Made by a program: the position numbers and the translations under genes
NCBI GenBank assembly: GCA_015680685.1
Contig: MNCI01004529.1
Coordinates: 139,256 to 203,255, forward strand
Source of the DNA: Gnetum montanum
Taxonomy: Eukaryota; Streptophyta; Gnetopsida; Gnetales; Gnetaceae
Direction of reading: 5' to 3'
Length of the DNA stretch: 64,000 nt
Part shown: positions 45,571-56,870 of the stretch, piece after piece
Position numbering within the stretch: position 1 is the stretch's first letter
How the letters are laid out: each line of letters begins with the position of its first letter
The notes under the pieces: generated by a model
The model's database searches: none
What the model saw: the letters and a program-made list of their open reading frames with translations, nothing else
What the model was told of the DNA's origin: nothing

Positions 45571-46587
45571 TCAGACATAAAAGTTTAATGTTAGACCTGG
45601 TTTGTTTAGGTGACACATAAAGGACCTGGTTTTGAGGAACGTTTGATAAAATGATAACAAAGGAAAGAATAGATTTGGCAATGAAGTACTTAGAGGGTAT
45701 AAGATGATGTGGTGGTATGCAACAAGTACAAATTGCAAAAGTCACGCAAGTGGGTCCTCACCAAAGCAGGTTCCAACTTATAATGCCCTTGCGTAACCAC
45801 ACCTTAAAATGTCCGTAGGCACTAGAAGGGTTAAATGTAATCCATACCAGTCTCACAAAACACACACATGTAGATACCACAGGAATGAGATAAGAATTCT
45901 ATGCTATACAAGACACGAGCTACAATTACATGAACAGCGAGATGAGATGGACTATAGAAGGGATTGTAGAGATTGGGACATGAGGTAACTAACCCAGGGC
46001 ATAGTGAATCCTGCATGTAAAGCATGATTAATGTGTCATTAACCTGTCATTCCAAGATCAGGACCAAGTCCATTCCTCTAATCAATGACACCGCATTGTT
46101 TCATCCCATGATGACCAATTATGAGAGTACCAGAACAACAAGGCGTACGATCACTTGGCATTTTGTTCAAGGGAGGAGTGATTTTTTCTTTGTGGCACTT
46201 CCTTTGTTTTTTTTTTTTTGTTTGTTTTTTTTTTGTTTCTATTTTTTTTCGATTACTGAATCTAGAGAAGCCACCAACCTTTAGGCATGGGTGCATGTCT
46301 TTCCAATGGAACCCCCTAGAACAACATTGGATTTTTGAGTGCCCTTTTGATTACTCTTACTCCCATTTTTCATTAGATCTACAAGGATCTTATTTCAACC
46401 ACATTACATGATAACTCCCACAGACATCACCGAAGAGAATTTGCAAGTCCCCTTGATGTCACACCCTAATCATTTCCTCTTGATCCATCCTTTTTCATTT
46501 CAGGTACAATGAATAGAAAATTAATTTTAAGTTTTAAGAATGTCAAGAACATCACTATACCCTCAAACAGAACCTCTTATTTGTAGA

Positions 46588-46826
46588 NAAGTATGACCGT
46601 GTTTCAATGTTTCCAACATGCAAGGATCCTCATCTTTCAATTATTAATCTTTTCCATGCTCAATCGTTTAGTTATGGGGGATATTCCCCATTTTAATAAC
46701 AAGCAGGATTAATAAATATTTTTTTTATTTTTCTTCAATTTTACAATTTTTTGTTTTCTAGTTTTTCATTTTTAGATTTCTTGTTTTATCTTTTTATCTT
46801 TTTATAAGTAATCTCATCTATGAATA
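46588..46826. other. Inverted segment bounded by single N bases (likely assembly error)
   Basis: Single n characters stand at 46587 and 46827. The 239 bases between them are in reverse orientation relative to their surroundings: their reverse complement continues the order seen in A (17333-17560). The first about 65 bases are also the exact reverse complement of 46828 onward. This is what a misoriented, overlapping contig would give. It interrupts the 3' end of C gag. Confidence 0.8.
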
Positions 46827-46827
46827 N

Positions 46828-48760
46828 AAAAGATTAATAATTGAAAGATGAGGATCCTTGCATGTTGGAAACATTGAAACACGGTCATACTTACCCCATT
46901 GGGGTTCACACACTTGATTATAGTAAGCATAGTGGGGCAATTTATAAGTTGTGGTTCCCTGGTAAAGAGTTAACCCACTATGATACTTGGGATCGTAAGA
47001 TGGTATGCAAGGATCAAGATGTCACTCTCCATGGCTATATTCATGGGTCCATATGGTTTTTGGAGTGTTAATTGGTCACCCTGATGAAGTAACACGAGGC
47101 ATTGTGTTCGAAGAGAAGGATGCACCAAAGTGTTGGACTTGTGCTGAGTTGGAGAATGCAGTGGCCTCGAAACTATGTTGTCCCTTCCTATGGTCATGTC
47201 TAAAGAAGGGACGCCTTTGATGTTGAGGAGTTCTCTCACTGCTATTGGCAATAGTAGCACAAGTAATGTTCCTAGGTTGTTGCTGTGGTGCAAACACTTC
47301 AGGAACAATTGGTGGTGATGTAGAAGGAGGGAAAGGATGAGAACATTGAAAATTAGAAGAAGTGTAAGGTACACAAGGCGGTGGTTGTGTTGAGGACATG
47401 GGCTAATAGTACTGAGGAGAATGATAATGCGACAAGATAGAGTATGTTCTCCCAGTTGGAGAAATAGGATGTTGGACTAGATAAGCATTTGGATTCGGAT
47501 GATACGAAGGGTATCTCCTATTTAGGGATGGCTTCCCCCATGACTAGGATTGTTGCCACTGTGATCGAACACAGTATCTCTGTACGAACTCTGGGTGTAA
47601 CATGTTTTCCCAATGCTCATATAAATGTAACAAGATTGGGCATTGGCCCTTCGGATGATCGTACAGGAAAATGTTGCATTCATACGTCTGATTAGCTGTT
47701 GAGCTCTTATTTTTCTCATCCCTTCTTTTCGAATGTCTAATGATATTTTGTCCTACTTCTTAGGTTGTCAAAACTCTATCTCCAATAATTTGATATATTC
47801 TTCACACTTTTCATGCATCCATTCTAGCATCTTATTGATCTTGCCTCGAATTCTTCTAATGATTGTTGTACTAGCAAAGATGGTTCTTCATCCTTGAGAT
47901 AGGTTAATTTCTCCTTTTTGTGACTATGGACCTCTGTTAAGTTAAGACTTTGGTCCCGTTGATGTTTTTCAACACTCTCCCATCTAGCCATTTCTCCTTC
48001 TTCTTTTGCTACCCACTTAATAAGCTCTTGGAATTGATGGGTTCGTAGTTCGTATAGTTGACCTTAGGCATACATCCCTAAGGTTTCTCTTGTTTCATCA
48101 CGAAGCCCATCAATGATATGGTACATTAGCCTTTCCTTGGAGAACTTATGGCCTGGACAGTTGTTTAATAGTGCATAATATCTTTCTAAGGCCATGTCCA
48201 AGGGTTCATGTTGTGCTTGTTTCCACTCTTGGATTTGTTTCCTCAAGTTCTACACTCTTGTGTAGGTTTGATATCTTTAATTAAAGAGTTCTACCATTGT
48301 TGGCCAATGTCGTATTGAATTTGGTTTTAACGACCTATACCATACTTTTGCTCGGCCAATGAGTGTCATAGGAAAGAGCTTAAGTTTTTTCCAACCATTA
48401 TCAATGTTGTTCCATGCACAGGCATCATAGAAGGCTTGTAAATGTTGTTGCAGATCTAAGTCATAGCCTCCTGAGAAATTGGCAAAGTTGTTTAAATCAA
48501 GCCTAGGTAGGTGGCTCTCTTTACGATGCCTATGGGAGATTCGAACAACCTCTTGTATTTGTGTTAGGCTTGTGGTGACCAGTAGGGGTTCATCGTCATC
48601 GAGTAAGTTATGCTTTCATGCGTTGGGACGATGTTGCCTTTGTTTATGTTTATAAGAAACCCCCACCTCGGATTGCGTACTCCAATCTTCATTATCATAT
48701 AATTCGTTGGTTCTCCAATGAATTTCCTTAATAAATGTGGTATTATTGTAATCTTGTAGT
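46828..48760 (-). pseudogene. gag of element C
   Basis: A close relative of A gag. It has HEPLDMALERYYALLNNCPG then KFSKERLMYHIIDGLRDETR (48064-48246), YECNIFLYDHPKGQCPILLH near 47625-47690, and a Ser/Pro/His-rich tail (PPCVPYTSS, QQQPRNITCA, 47076-47399). The N-terminal region towards 48760 carries frame changes and stops. The C-terminal end lies in the N-bounded segment, where GGYSP-like sequence can be read only in reverse. The conserved gag without pol in both A and C argues that gag-only is the native form. Confidence 0.7.
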
Positions 48761-48890
48761 AGAGGCATGGTTGTGAGAATGTGTGTGAATTTGTATGTGA
48801 CTTTTCATAATTATTTCTTCCTAAGAGATATGTTGTTAATTCCTATACAGCGACCTTGTATGATATAACTAATCTAGATAACTAGCATCA

Positions 48891-48908
48891 TCCCCAAAAA
48901 TGGCGCTA
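48891..48908 (-). other. Primer binding site of element C
   Basis: TAGCGCCATTTTTGGGGA on the - strand next to the 5' LTR. The ends (GCGCC and GGGGA) fit tRNA-Asp, the middle is mutated. Confidence 0.7.
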
Positions 48909-48909
48909 A

Positions 48910-49875
48910 TGATGAGTGGCGAGGTACCCCTACACTCAACCATACGAACACGAGTGTTTCACACATGATCCAGTCAAACTCCGCAGACGAACTAGTTGTG
49001 TATCCAGACAGTTACTTGTAGGTTGCAATTCACTGTCTTCCCACCTGGACTAGTATTAGCTTTGTCACGTATGGTTTAGTCCAAAGTGAGGTGTATGATG
49101 TGTTCCTATACTAATGCTACTCCTGGGACTAATGGTAAATAATATTAACTAAACTAGGAAAGGGGGAGAGTGAGAGAGAATCTAACTAGCCTAAGTGCGA
49201 TGAGCATCTATTCCTTAATCATCGGTATACATCTTAGACCTCGTGCACGACTACCACTGGGATTACCAAGCACATGGCCTAAGTACGCTACTGGGTTACC
49301 AAGTAATCACACTTGAATGCTCATGATTAATTCATACTCATTCTGCGTTTAACAGGAGTTTAGGGTAAGAAGATATTAACTAAGAAAGCAATAAATAACA
49401 ATTAAATAAATAATCAAGCTAAGTGGATGCTGCAATGATGAAGTAATCTTGATCTTTATTTCTGGTCATGTGTGTGTCCAAGTACGTCACACTCGAATAA
49501 GGATGTTGTACAATTACAATCACCACACTGCGGGCATGCACTGAGAAATAATTCTAACTCTAAGAATAAAAAATTACAAGAGTTTGGGTAAGGAACTTAG
49601 AACTAATGACAAAACCAAGTGTGCTACCTTTTATTTATAGGCCATGATAATGCAGCTCCGATAACAAGGGTCCAATATTGGGACCTATCAGACTTGGTAT
49701 CTTGTATCAAGGTTTCGATAACAGGGGTTCGATAACAAGGGTCCGATATTGGGACCTATCAAACTTGGTATCTTGTATCAAGGTTCCGATAACAGGGGTC
49801 CAATAACAAGGGTCTGATAACAGGGATCCGATAACAAGGGTCTGACAACAGGACCTGACAAACCATGACTCATCA
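48910..49875 (-). repeat. LTR shared by C and a lost upstream element
   Basis: 966 bases, tgatgagtggcgagg to gactcatca. On its left is a primer site, making it the 5' LTR of C. On its right (49876-49904) is a purine-tract flank, as expected beside a 3' LTR. One LTR therefore served two elements. TATAAATA is the complement of 49632-49639. The U3 carries a tandem array. Confidence 0.8.
49659..49858 (-). repeat. U3 tandem array in LTR of C
   Basis: A 71-base unit beginning cgataacaagggtcc and containing tattgggacctatca and cttgtatcaagg is present at 49659 and 49730. Shorter gataacagggg/gataacaaggg units follow up to 49858. It is absent from the LTRs of A, B, D and E. Confidence 0.75.
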
Positions 49876-49904
49876 TACCCCCACAACTAAATAACAACTC
49901 ATCC
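49876..49904 (-). other. 29-base internal remnant with polypurine tract
   Basis: tacccccacaactaaataac and the next nine bases equal the sequence inside the 3' LTR of A (15572-15600). It is all that remains of an internal region that once lay to the right of the LTR at 48910-49875. Confidence 0.75.
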
Positions 49905-49915
49905 ATGACTCATCA

Positions 49916-50624
49916 TACGTGCCTTAATGGAACACTCAAGGTTAATCAATCATTGTCTTCCCAAACTTGTATTTTCACGGTTGTATGGTTAAGTAAGCTT
50001 GAGGTGTATGATTTTTAAAGCTTTTATCTTTTTAATGTCTTATGCTGATAGGGGAATGTAAGGAGAACTAAGTGACTAAATTTCATTAACTATTCACTAA
50101 CTAAGTTCTAATTGTTCCTAACACCAGTAATTGTTCCCACTTGCTGCACACATCTTGAACCAGTGCAACGCTGCTGGGATTACCAAATGCTAATCATTAC
50201 TGGGTTACCAAGCGCTACACACATGCTCGAAGTGGTCATACTAAGTGTACTTAACTAGGAGAGTCAAAGGTTGAGAGAGAGATTAATTAACGAGGAAAGC
50301 ATTTAAACATTCAACAATAATTAATTACTATTTAGCTTAATTTGTATGCTGCAAGGTTTATCATAAAGTTCATCTTTATTGCAGTACAAAAATGTGTGCT
50401 TAGGTACAAATTGCTCGAATAAAGATCTGTTCACTCTATGACTCCTACTACAAGCACATAGGAATTATTGTAACTCTGGAATGGTAAAACTATAAGAGTT
50501 TGGCTAAGGGTCTAAGTCTAACTGTCTTGAACAAGGGAAGTCACCTCTTATTTATAGAAGATGAGGCAGGACGTGATATTGCATCCGCGATAATGTGTGA
50601 TGGATGTGATATCGTGGATCATCA
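49916..50624 (-). repeat. 3' LTR of element D, outer end lost
   Basis: It aligns with 56190-56865 from tacgtgccttaatgg onward. The first about 110 bases of the family head are missing at the junction with C. It ends gatcatca before the purine tract. Confidence 0.8.
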
Positions 50625-50637
50625 TACCCCCATGACT
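50625..50637 (-). other. Polypurine tract of element D
   Basis: tacccccatgact on the + strand abuts the LTR end. It is identical to that of A. Confidence 0.8.
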
Positions 50638-52455
50638 GAATGAAAATATTGGAAATGTATGGGATTATTGACTTGAATGACATTAATGGTGAATGGGGTG
50701 ACACATGAATGGATCATCATTATAATACATGGCAATATTAGTGTTCATGACCACAAGAGTGAACACTATACACATTTGACGTCCAGAATTTTTTGGCAGC
50801 TGAGAGAGAAGAGAGAGAAAAGAAGAAGATGTGTTGCTACCAATGCCAAAATTGCATCTTCCATTGTCCATCCATAACCGTGCCATCAATCTTGTTCCTT
50901 GCATAACTATTCAAGCACCAGTCCATCCTAAGTGTTCCTCCAGATCCAGTCCATTGCGGTATGATTGCCATCTGCACACACAACACAGTCACATATGAGT
51001 AAGGATAAGTAAATCACAATACAGTTGATACCTTGCCTTGGTGTAAGGTCCATCGGCTGAGTTATGATATGGCAAATATGGGCTCTAGAGATATAACATT
51101 GATGACTACCCAAGGTGTAATGGTTAGGAGAAAATTGAAAAAATTGGACCAGGACCCCCATGACTAAGAGCAATCCTCTGGTAGCGATAGAATGGAAAAA
51201 GATAAGGAATAAGAAAGATGGAGAAAAATAAATAACGGCAATGCTGATAAAATGTATGTTAGAGGTGGAAATGAAGAAAATAAATGTTGATTGTAGCAAT
51301 GTTTAAGGAAAAGAACTAATCCACCAATTAGGAATGCCAGTGGGTCCTTCGCAAAGCAGGCTCATGCCCTTAATGCCCTGACAATCCCACATTTAAAGAG
51401 TCCGTAGGCTCTAGAAATGTCATTTGGAAGCAAGAGCTAAAGTCTTAACCACAAGAATTTACCAAAAAGAAAACAATGCATCAACCAAAATATAGACTAC
51501 TGATACAACCGACAATGAGGTGGAACATGGAGAAAGAATGATGAGGAGAAGAGAATGGAATGGGGTCCCAAGAACAAGGTGGTGTACAGCCCCTTGTGTA
51601 TTTATGATTAATGTAACTGGGTAGATCTCATTCCAAATCTAGCCTCAAACAATCCACATCCAGTGACTTCACATTAATACACTTGGCCAATCCATCCACT
51701 TGAAGTAGCAAGAATGCTTTCACCAAAGAGTCACCACCATTTCGAAGAAACGAGAAAGGAAAGAGTAGGAAGAGAGAGAGGGCCTTAGTTAGAGGGAACA
51801 TGTTTGTTTAGTTCCATAACTAGTGCTTGTAGCCTAGATGATTATTTTATCTAAGGGGTGTGCTTTGAATTCTCAATGTGTTTGTTTATTTTATTTTTCA
51901 CATGAGAACCACACCATGTAAAGACTTATTATTATTTTTATTAGCTTAGCTTCTCGATAATGGAGCAACGTCAGAATGGTAAGGAAAGCTCAAGAAGAAA
52001 ATATCCAAGCACCTAAGAGAATGGCCAACACAAATGCATCAAATCCCCTTGAAGTCACACCCTTTTCAGTCCTTGATTCCTTCCTTAGTTTGAGAAGTAC
52101 CTAGTCACCAATTCATTGATAGTTTTATGATTAAGAAAGGGACTGTACAATTCCAAGCCAAGAGAGACCATAGAAATTTATGAATGCATGGATGACATGG
52201 ACTCATTGCCTATTATATCAAAAGAACCATACCTTAGTATCAACATTATAACTCCAAGGTAAAAACCAAACATTAGAAATCAATAGAATACAGTTCATAC
52301 CAACACTAGGAGCACTTATTAGGTGACGAACATAACAACACAAACAACCACACAAAGAAATGAAAAAGTATGAATGATGTTGCAAAACAAAAACAAGAAA
52401 AGTTAAAGAAATTTGTAAAACAAAAACTAAAAAAGGAATTGATGGCCTCAATTGA
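50638..52455 (-). other. 3' noncoding region of element D
   Basis: Matches 34413-36199 of B over its length, including the conserved block at 51340-51360. No ORF supported on either strand. Confidence 0.65.
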
Positions 52456-55400
52456 TTAGTAGAGGTGGCCATCTCCCCCATGACTGAGTTGAAAGGAGGA
52501 GAACCAAAATAATGAGTAGGGTCATCCCTTCTCAAAGGTATTATGTGCACTGACCGTTCTAGATTCATGGTAAGGTTTGGTCTGTTGCACATTGACTAAC
52601 AACTTCTTATCAAAGCGCTTGTTTGAATTTTTTAGGAATTTCCAACTTCCCCCAATTGATGTTTTCAGGTTAAGGTTTGGAAGTTGGCAACGGACTTGCT
52701 CGAGTTCATCTATGCTTTCGATGTAGGCACTAGTTATTCCCTTAGTTAGTTCCATGCACGTTAGTGAGTTGCTCACTTGATCAGCTATCAGCCACTAGGT
52801 GTCTCTTTGTCATGTGGCTATTGTATATAGGCACTTTTGTAGGTTAAGGTCTTGTGCACACCGGTTGCATGCAAGCAATGCTAAATTTTTCCCAACCCAT
52901 AATCTTTGCACGCAATTACACCCTATGTCACTGTATGCGATGCATGGAACTCTCTTCTTCTCGATCTTTCCAAAAGTGTTCTCCTTAGATATTTCTAGTG
53001 AAAGATCGTGGATTCCTATATGTGCATCTACAGTACTTAGCCATGCCCTTTCCATTATTATTGGGAAGTCCCCTTTATCGTTGTTCACTTGTATTAATAA
53101 GAAATCATCTGGATATGACCACCCACACACAGTGGTAATGATGTCCTCCACCAGTCCCAAGGGAACAATGATGGATTGGTCGGCTAGCTCTAGTCGAATA
53201 TTGCTCTTTCTTAATGGAGGTAGGTTTCAGGCTTTGTACATCTCTTGTGATATTAGGTTGACTCTGAAACCTAAGTCCAGAAGAGCTTTACATGGTTCAT
53301 TTCCAACGACTTGAAGATAGATTAGAGGGCTTCCATGATCAGAGAATTTCCTGGGAAGGTGGCCAACCTTAATCCAATTAGTAATGGCATGTGTTAACAT
53401 AACCGTATGCATTGAGCTCAGTGTTTGGTTTGAAGGGAGATTTGAAGCCTTATTTGATGGAGAGGCATTCAAAGGTTCAACCGCTTGTGGATGTAAGGGC
53501 TTGGTTAGGTTGTTGGTTCTAAATAAAGGTCTTCTCTTCATACGGTTGTTAGAACCAATAGTAGGTTGAGTATTTACAGCCCTTGTGGCATTGCATTGCT
53601 GCGATTGAGTAGGACGTTCCCCTTGCATTGCTGGAGCAGGTGGTAATGGAGCTATTGGTGTGAGAGTTGTGGATGGATTCGAAGGATGGTATGTGTGTGG
53701 GTTATCTCCCCTAGGAGAAGGAGTTCTATAATACTCCTGAGCTTGGTAGTGATGTTTTTGTGTAATGTGACCAACAAAGTCACGTGAAGAGAATGGATGC
53801 TGCATGTAGTAGCCATATGGATCCGGTTGCCGGTAGGGGTACTGTTGCCTTGGTGGTGACATCCCCCATGACTGTGGGTATTGCCACTATTGATGTTTCT
53901 CAACGGGTTATGGTGGAGTTCCACTTTGATAATATGTTGAAGGTTGGTGGAATTGTCTTGGCTTACCTTGGGGATAAGGTAGCTATTGGGTGCTTGACGT
54001 TTATTAAGTCATGGGTTGAGTGCATACACCTCAGACTCCTATAGATGTGAGATTACTGGGCAACATCCCTTAGGATGGTTGTATTGGCATATCTCACATC
54101 CACCATCATTGTCCGTGTCTGAATCCACAACCTCTTCGGTGATGGCCATTTTGCCCTTACCCTTGTTACGTGCATTGTCCACTTCTCTCTTCTTCTTCTT
54201 TTCATGCTCACTACCTCACTCCCTAAACTCCTCTACGATTTTAAGAACAGTTTCAAACCTACTATCTAGGGAGGCCCACATTTGGTCTGCCTTTGCTGAT
54301 ACTTCAGTTGTTAACTTTTGGAGCAGCAAGCTTTTCCTATTCACCATCTCTTCAAGTGGTGACTCTTCTTCCTCCTCACAGAATCTCACTCCCCTTTTTC
54401 AGAGGGAAGGATCTCAATTGTACTCTTCTGCACTTTCTCTCTTCCATAGCTCACCTTCTTCTTTGGATACTTACTCTAGCAATCTATGGATTAGATGAGA
54501 CCTAAGCTCTGATGACCTTCCTTGGGCATATGTCCCAAGGGTTCTTCTTGTTTCATGTCTAAGTCCATCTACGAGATGGCGTAGTTGATCCCGCTGCGAA
54601 TAACCATGGCCAAGGCAATGATGTAATAGTGTGTAATAGTGGTCCATGGCAGCATCCAAGGGTTCATGATTTCCTTGCTTCCATCCTTGGATTTACTTTT
54701 TCATGTTAGACACTCAAGAGTATGTTTGGTACTTATCATTAAACATTTCTAACATTGTACTCCACCTCCGAATGGATTCTGGTTCTAAGGACCAGTACCA
54801 GCTTTCAGCTTCTTTCACTAGTGTCCTTGGGAAAAACTTTAGTTTTTGCCATTCATTTTCTATGTTCTGCAAGGCACATGCATCGTGGAATGCTTGTAAA
54901 TGGTTTTGAGGATTAGCATTGCATCTGCCTTCAAATCATGGGATGTTGTTCATGTCTAACCTCTTGATCCTACTATCCTTTTGGTGCCTTGTGGGAACTC
55001 TTATGGCCTCTGTTATATCTAGCATGCTTCTAGTTGCGAGTAGGGGTTCTTCATGATCATCTTGATCATAGCATCTATGGTGTCTACGCAGTTCCCTAAT
55101 CTCCCTTCTTCTATGCCTTGATTCCTTAGAGTTCCCTCGTCCTCGTTCTCAATTGTCTCGTCGATATTTTTCACTCTGTTTTCCTTTATTCTCACTGTTA
55201 GTTTCCTTATGACTGTGTCCAGACACTGAAGGAGAGGGTGAATGTGATGATGAAGGTGAAGAAGAAGGAGAACCATTGCCATGACAGTGTTTTCTACCTT
55301 CTCTTCGGTGGTCTTGGCCTTGATCATGATCACGATCAGAACGTCTACCCTTATCATGTGTTTGTGTTTCTTCTTTGAACACTTTGTGTTCGTGGGTATC

Positions 55401-55937
55401 AGAACCAAGGTTGTGAATAGTGGAGTGGAGGTTCTAATACACCACCTCCTGACCATCGTTAGGAGGAGGAACATTGTTTGGTGGGGAACCTGTTGAAGCA
55501 GATTCATCACCCTCAATTTCGCTCAAGACATGTGGAGCGTTATGGGACCATTTACTACTCAAGGATGTATGATATCTCTCCTGTCACAAGTCCATTTGAC
55601 ATTGCACTTCTATGGGATGGTATTCCCTTGTGTCATGATCGCATGAAACATATTCTGCATACAAAAAGGACATGCCTATTTTTGAGAGAGCACGAAGGAG
55701 CATGTTGGGGATTGATCGGTCTGGAGGCAACACAATGTTACCTTCCAAATCTCTCCAACACAGTTGTTCATCTTGATGGAGAATAAAGGTAAAGTCGAGT
55801 ACATACTCATCGTGATGAGTATATACCACACGAAACTGTTGAGGAACTGGCAGATCTTGGTTACATGTATTATGCCGCCAGCTGTCTCTTGTGTTAGTCC
55901 TAGGCAATGAAGTGCTCTTGTACAAAGAAGAAGAAAT
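52456..55937 (-). pseudogene. gag-protease of element D fused to integrase tail
   Basis: The frame starts where B has ATG but here reads ATT (55935-55937). N-terminal FILHQDEQLCWRDLEGNIVL is followed by an Arg/Asp/His-rich then Ser/Pro-rich segment (55149-55382). The capsid ESWYWSLEPESIRRWSTML and MFNDKYQTYS come next, then LRHLVDGLRHETRRTLGTYA, GCEICQYNHPKGCCPVISHL near 54050-54115 and a Pro/Tyr/Gln-rich tail. The protease has ALLDLGFRVNLISQEMYKA near 53230-53290 and PLGLVEDIITTVCGW. After the linker the frame passes straight into DKKLLVNVQQTKPYHESR, the integrase tail, and stops at 52456-52458. The deletion kept the frame. About ten stops remain. Confidence 0.8.
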
Positions 55938-56062
55938 TTTGTCTTGTTCGATGTGTGATTTACCATTGTCTTATATTTTCTTGATTAACCCTAAGGGTTG
56001 GTTCTAGCATCCCAATGATATGAATGATCTCCTATGTTCTACGTAGTGCACAAACAACTAAG

Positions 56063-56080
56063 TCCCCAGCAACGACGCCA
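56063..56080 (-). other. Primer binding site of element D
   Basis: TGGCGTCGTTGCTGGGGA on the - strand differs at two positions from the tRNA-Asp complement used by Athila. It is the best preserved site in the window. Confidence 0.85.
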
Positions 56081-56081
56081 A

Positions 56082-56865
56082 TGATGAGTGGCGAGGTACC
56101 CCTACACTCAACCATATGAATACGAGCATTTCACGTGCGATCCAGTTGAACTCTAAGGACTAAGTGCTTACACGCCTTAATGGAACACTCAAGGTTAATC
56201 AATTTCTATCTTCCCAAACTTACTTGTATTGTCACAGTTGTATGGTTAAGTAAGCTTGAGGTGTATGATTTTTATAGCTTTTATCTTTTTAATGTCTTAT
56301 GCTGATAGGGAAAGATAAGGAGAACTAAGTGACTAAATTTCATTAACTATTCACTAAGTTCTAATTGTTCCTAACACCAATATCCGTTCCCACTTGCTGC
56401 ACACATCATGAACCAGTGCAACGCTGCTGGGATTACCAAACGCTAATCGTTACTGGGTTACTAAGCGCTACACACATGCTCAAAGCATTCGTACTGAGTG
56501 TACTTAACTAGGAGAGTCAAAGGTTGAGAGAGAGAGATTAATTAACTAGGAAAGCATTTAAACATTTAACAATAATTAATTACTATTTAGCTTAATCTGT
56601 ATGCTGCAATTTTTATCATAAAATTCATCTTTATTGCCGTACACAAATGTGTGCTCAGGTACAAATTGCTCGAATAAAGATCTATTCACTCTATGACTCC
56701 TACTGTGGGCACACAGGAATTATTCTAACTCTAGAATGGTAAAACTGCAAGAGTTTGGCTAAGGGTCTAAGTCTAACTATCTTGAACAAGGGAAGCCACC
56801 TCTTATTTATAGAAGAAGAGGCAAGACACGATATTGCGTGGCGGATGTGATATCACGGCTCATCA
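56082..56865 (-). repeat. 5' LTR of element D
   Basis: 784 bases, tgatgagtggcgagg to ggctcatca. TATAAATA is the complement of 56804-56811. The U3 end has a few cgatattgcg and gatatcac motifs like a shortened form of the B array. Confidence 0.9.
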
Positions 56866-56870
56866 GTTGT
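56866..56870. other. Target site duplication of C+D composite, right copy (gttgt)
   Basis: Matches 45526-45530 on the far side of element C. Confidence 0.7.

Larger units (their letters stand above)
45531..49875 (-). mobile_element. Gag-only Athila-like element C, 3' LTR mostly deleted
   Basis: The internal sequence (45577-48890) matches element A: gag, its Ser/Pro-rich tail and the same 3' noncoding tract, with no pol. The 5' LTR is 48910-49875. Of the 3' LTR only 40 bases remain (45531-45570), joined directly to a point that corresponds to about 16328 in A. Roughly 830 bases of LTR and 750 bases of noncoding sequence are therefore gone. Confidence 0.75.
49916..56865 (-). mobile_element. 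Athila-like element D lacking RT, RNase H and integrase core
   Basis: LTRs at 49916-50624 (about 110 bases missing at its outer end) and 56082-56865 flank gag-protease fused to the last part of integrase. About 2.8 kb present in B (36361-39131) is absent. Read on the - strand. The right LTR is followed by gttgt, shared with the left edge of C. Confidence 0.8.

Noticed and set aside
46078-46296. Lys-rich frame on the - strand and Phe-rich frame on the + strand in C
   Set aside because: Both come from poly-T tracts at 46207-46250. No conserved content compared with A.
52799-53314. 171-codon open frame on the + strand
   Set aside because: It lies antisense to the D protease, and B and F have the same kind of antisense frame at 39402-39602 and similar sites. 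It follows from the composition of the real gene.
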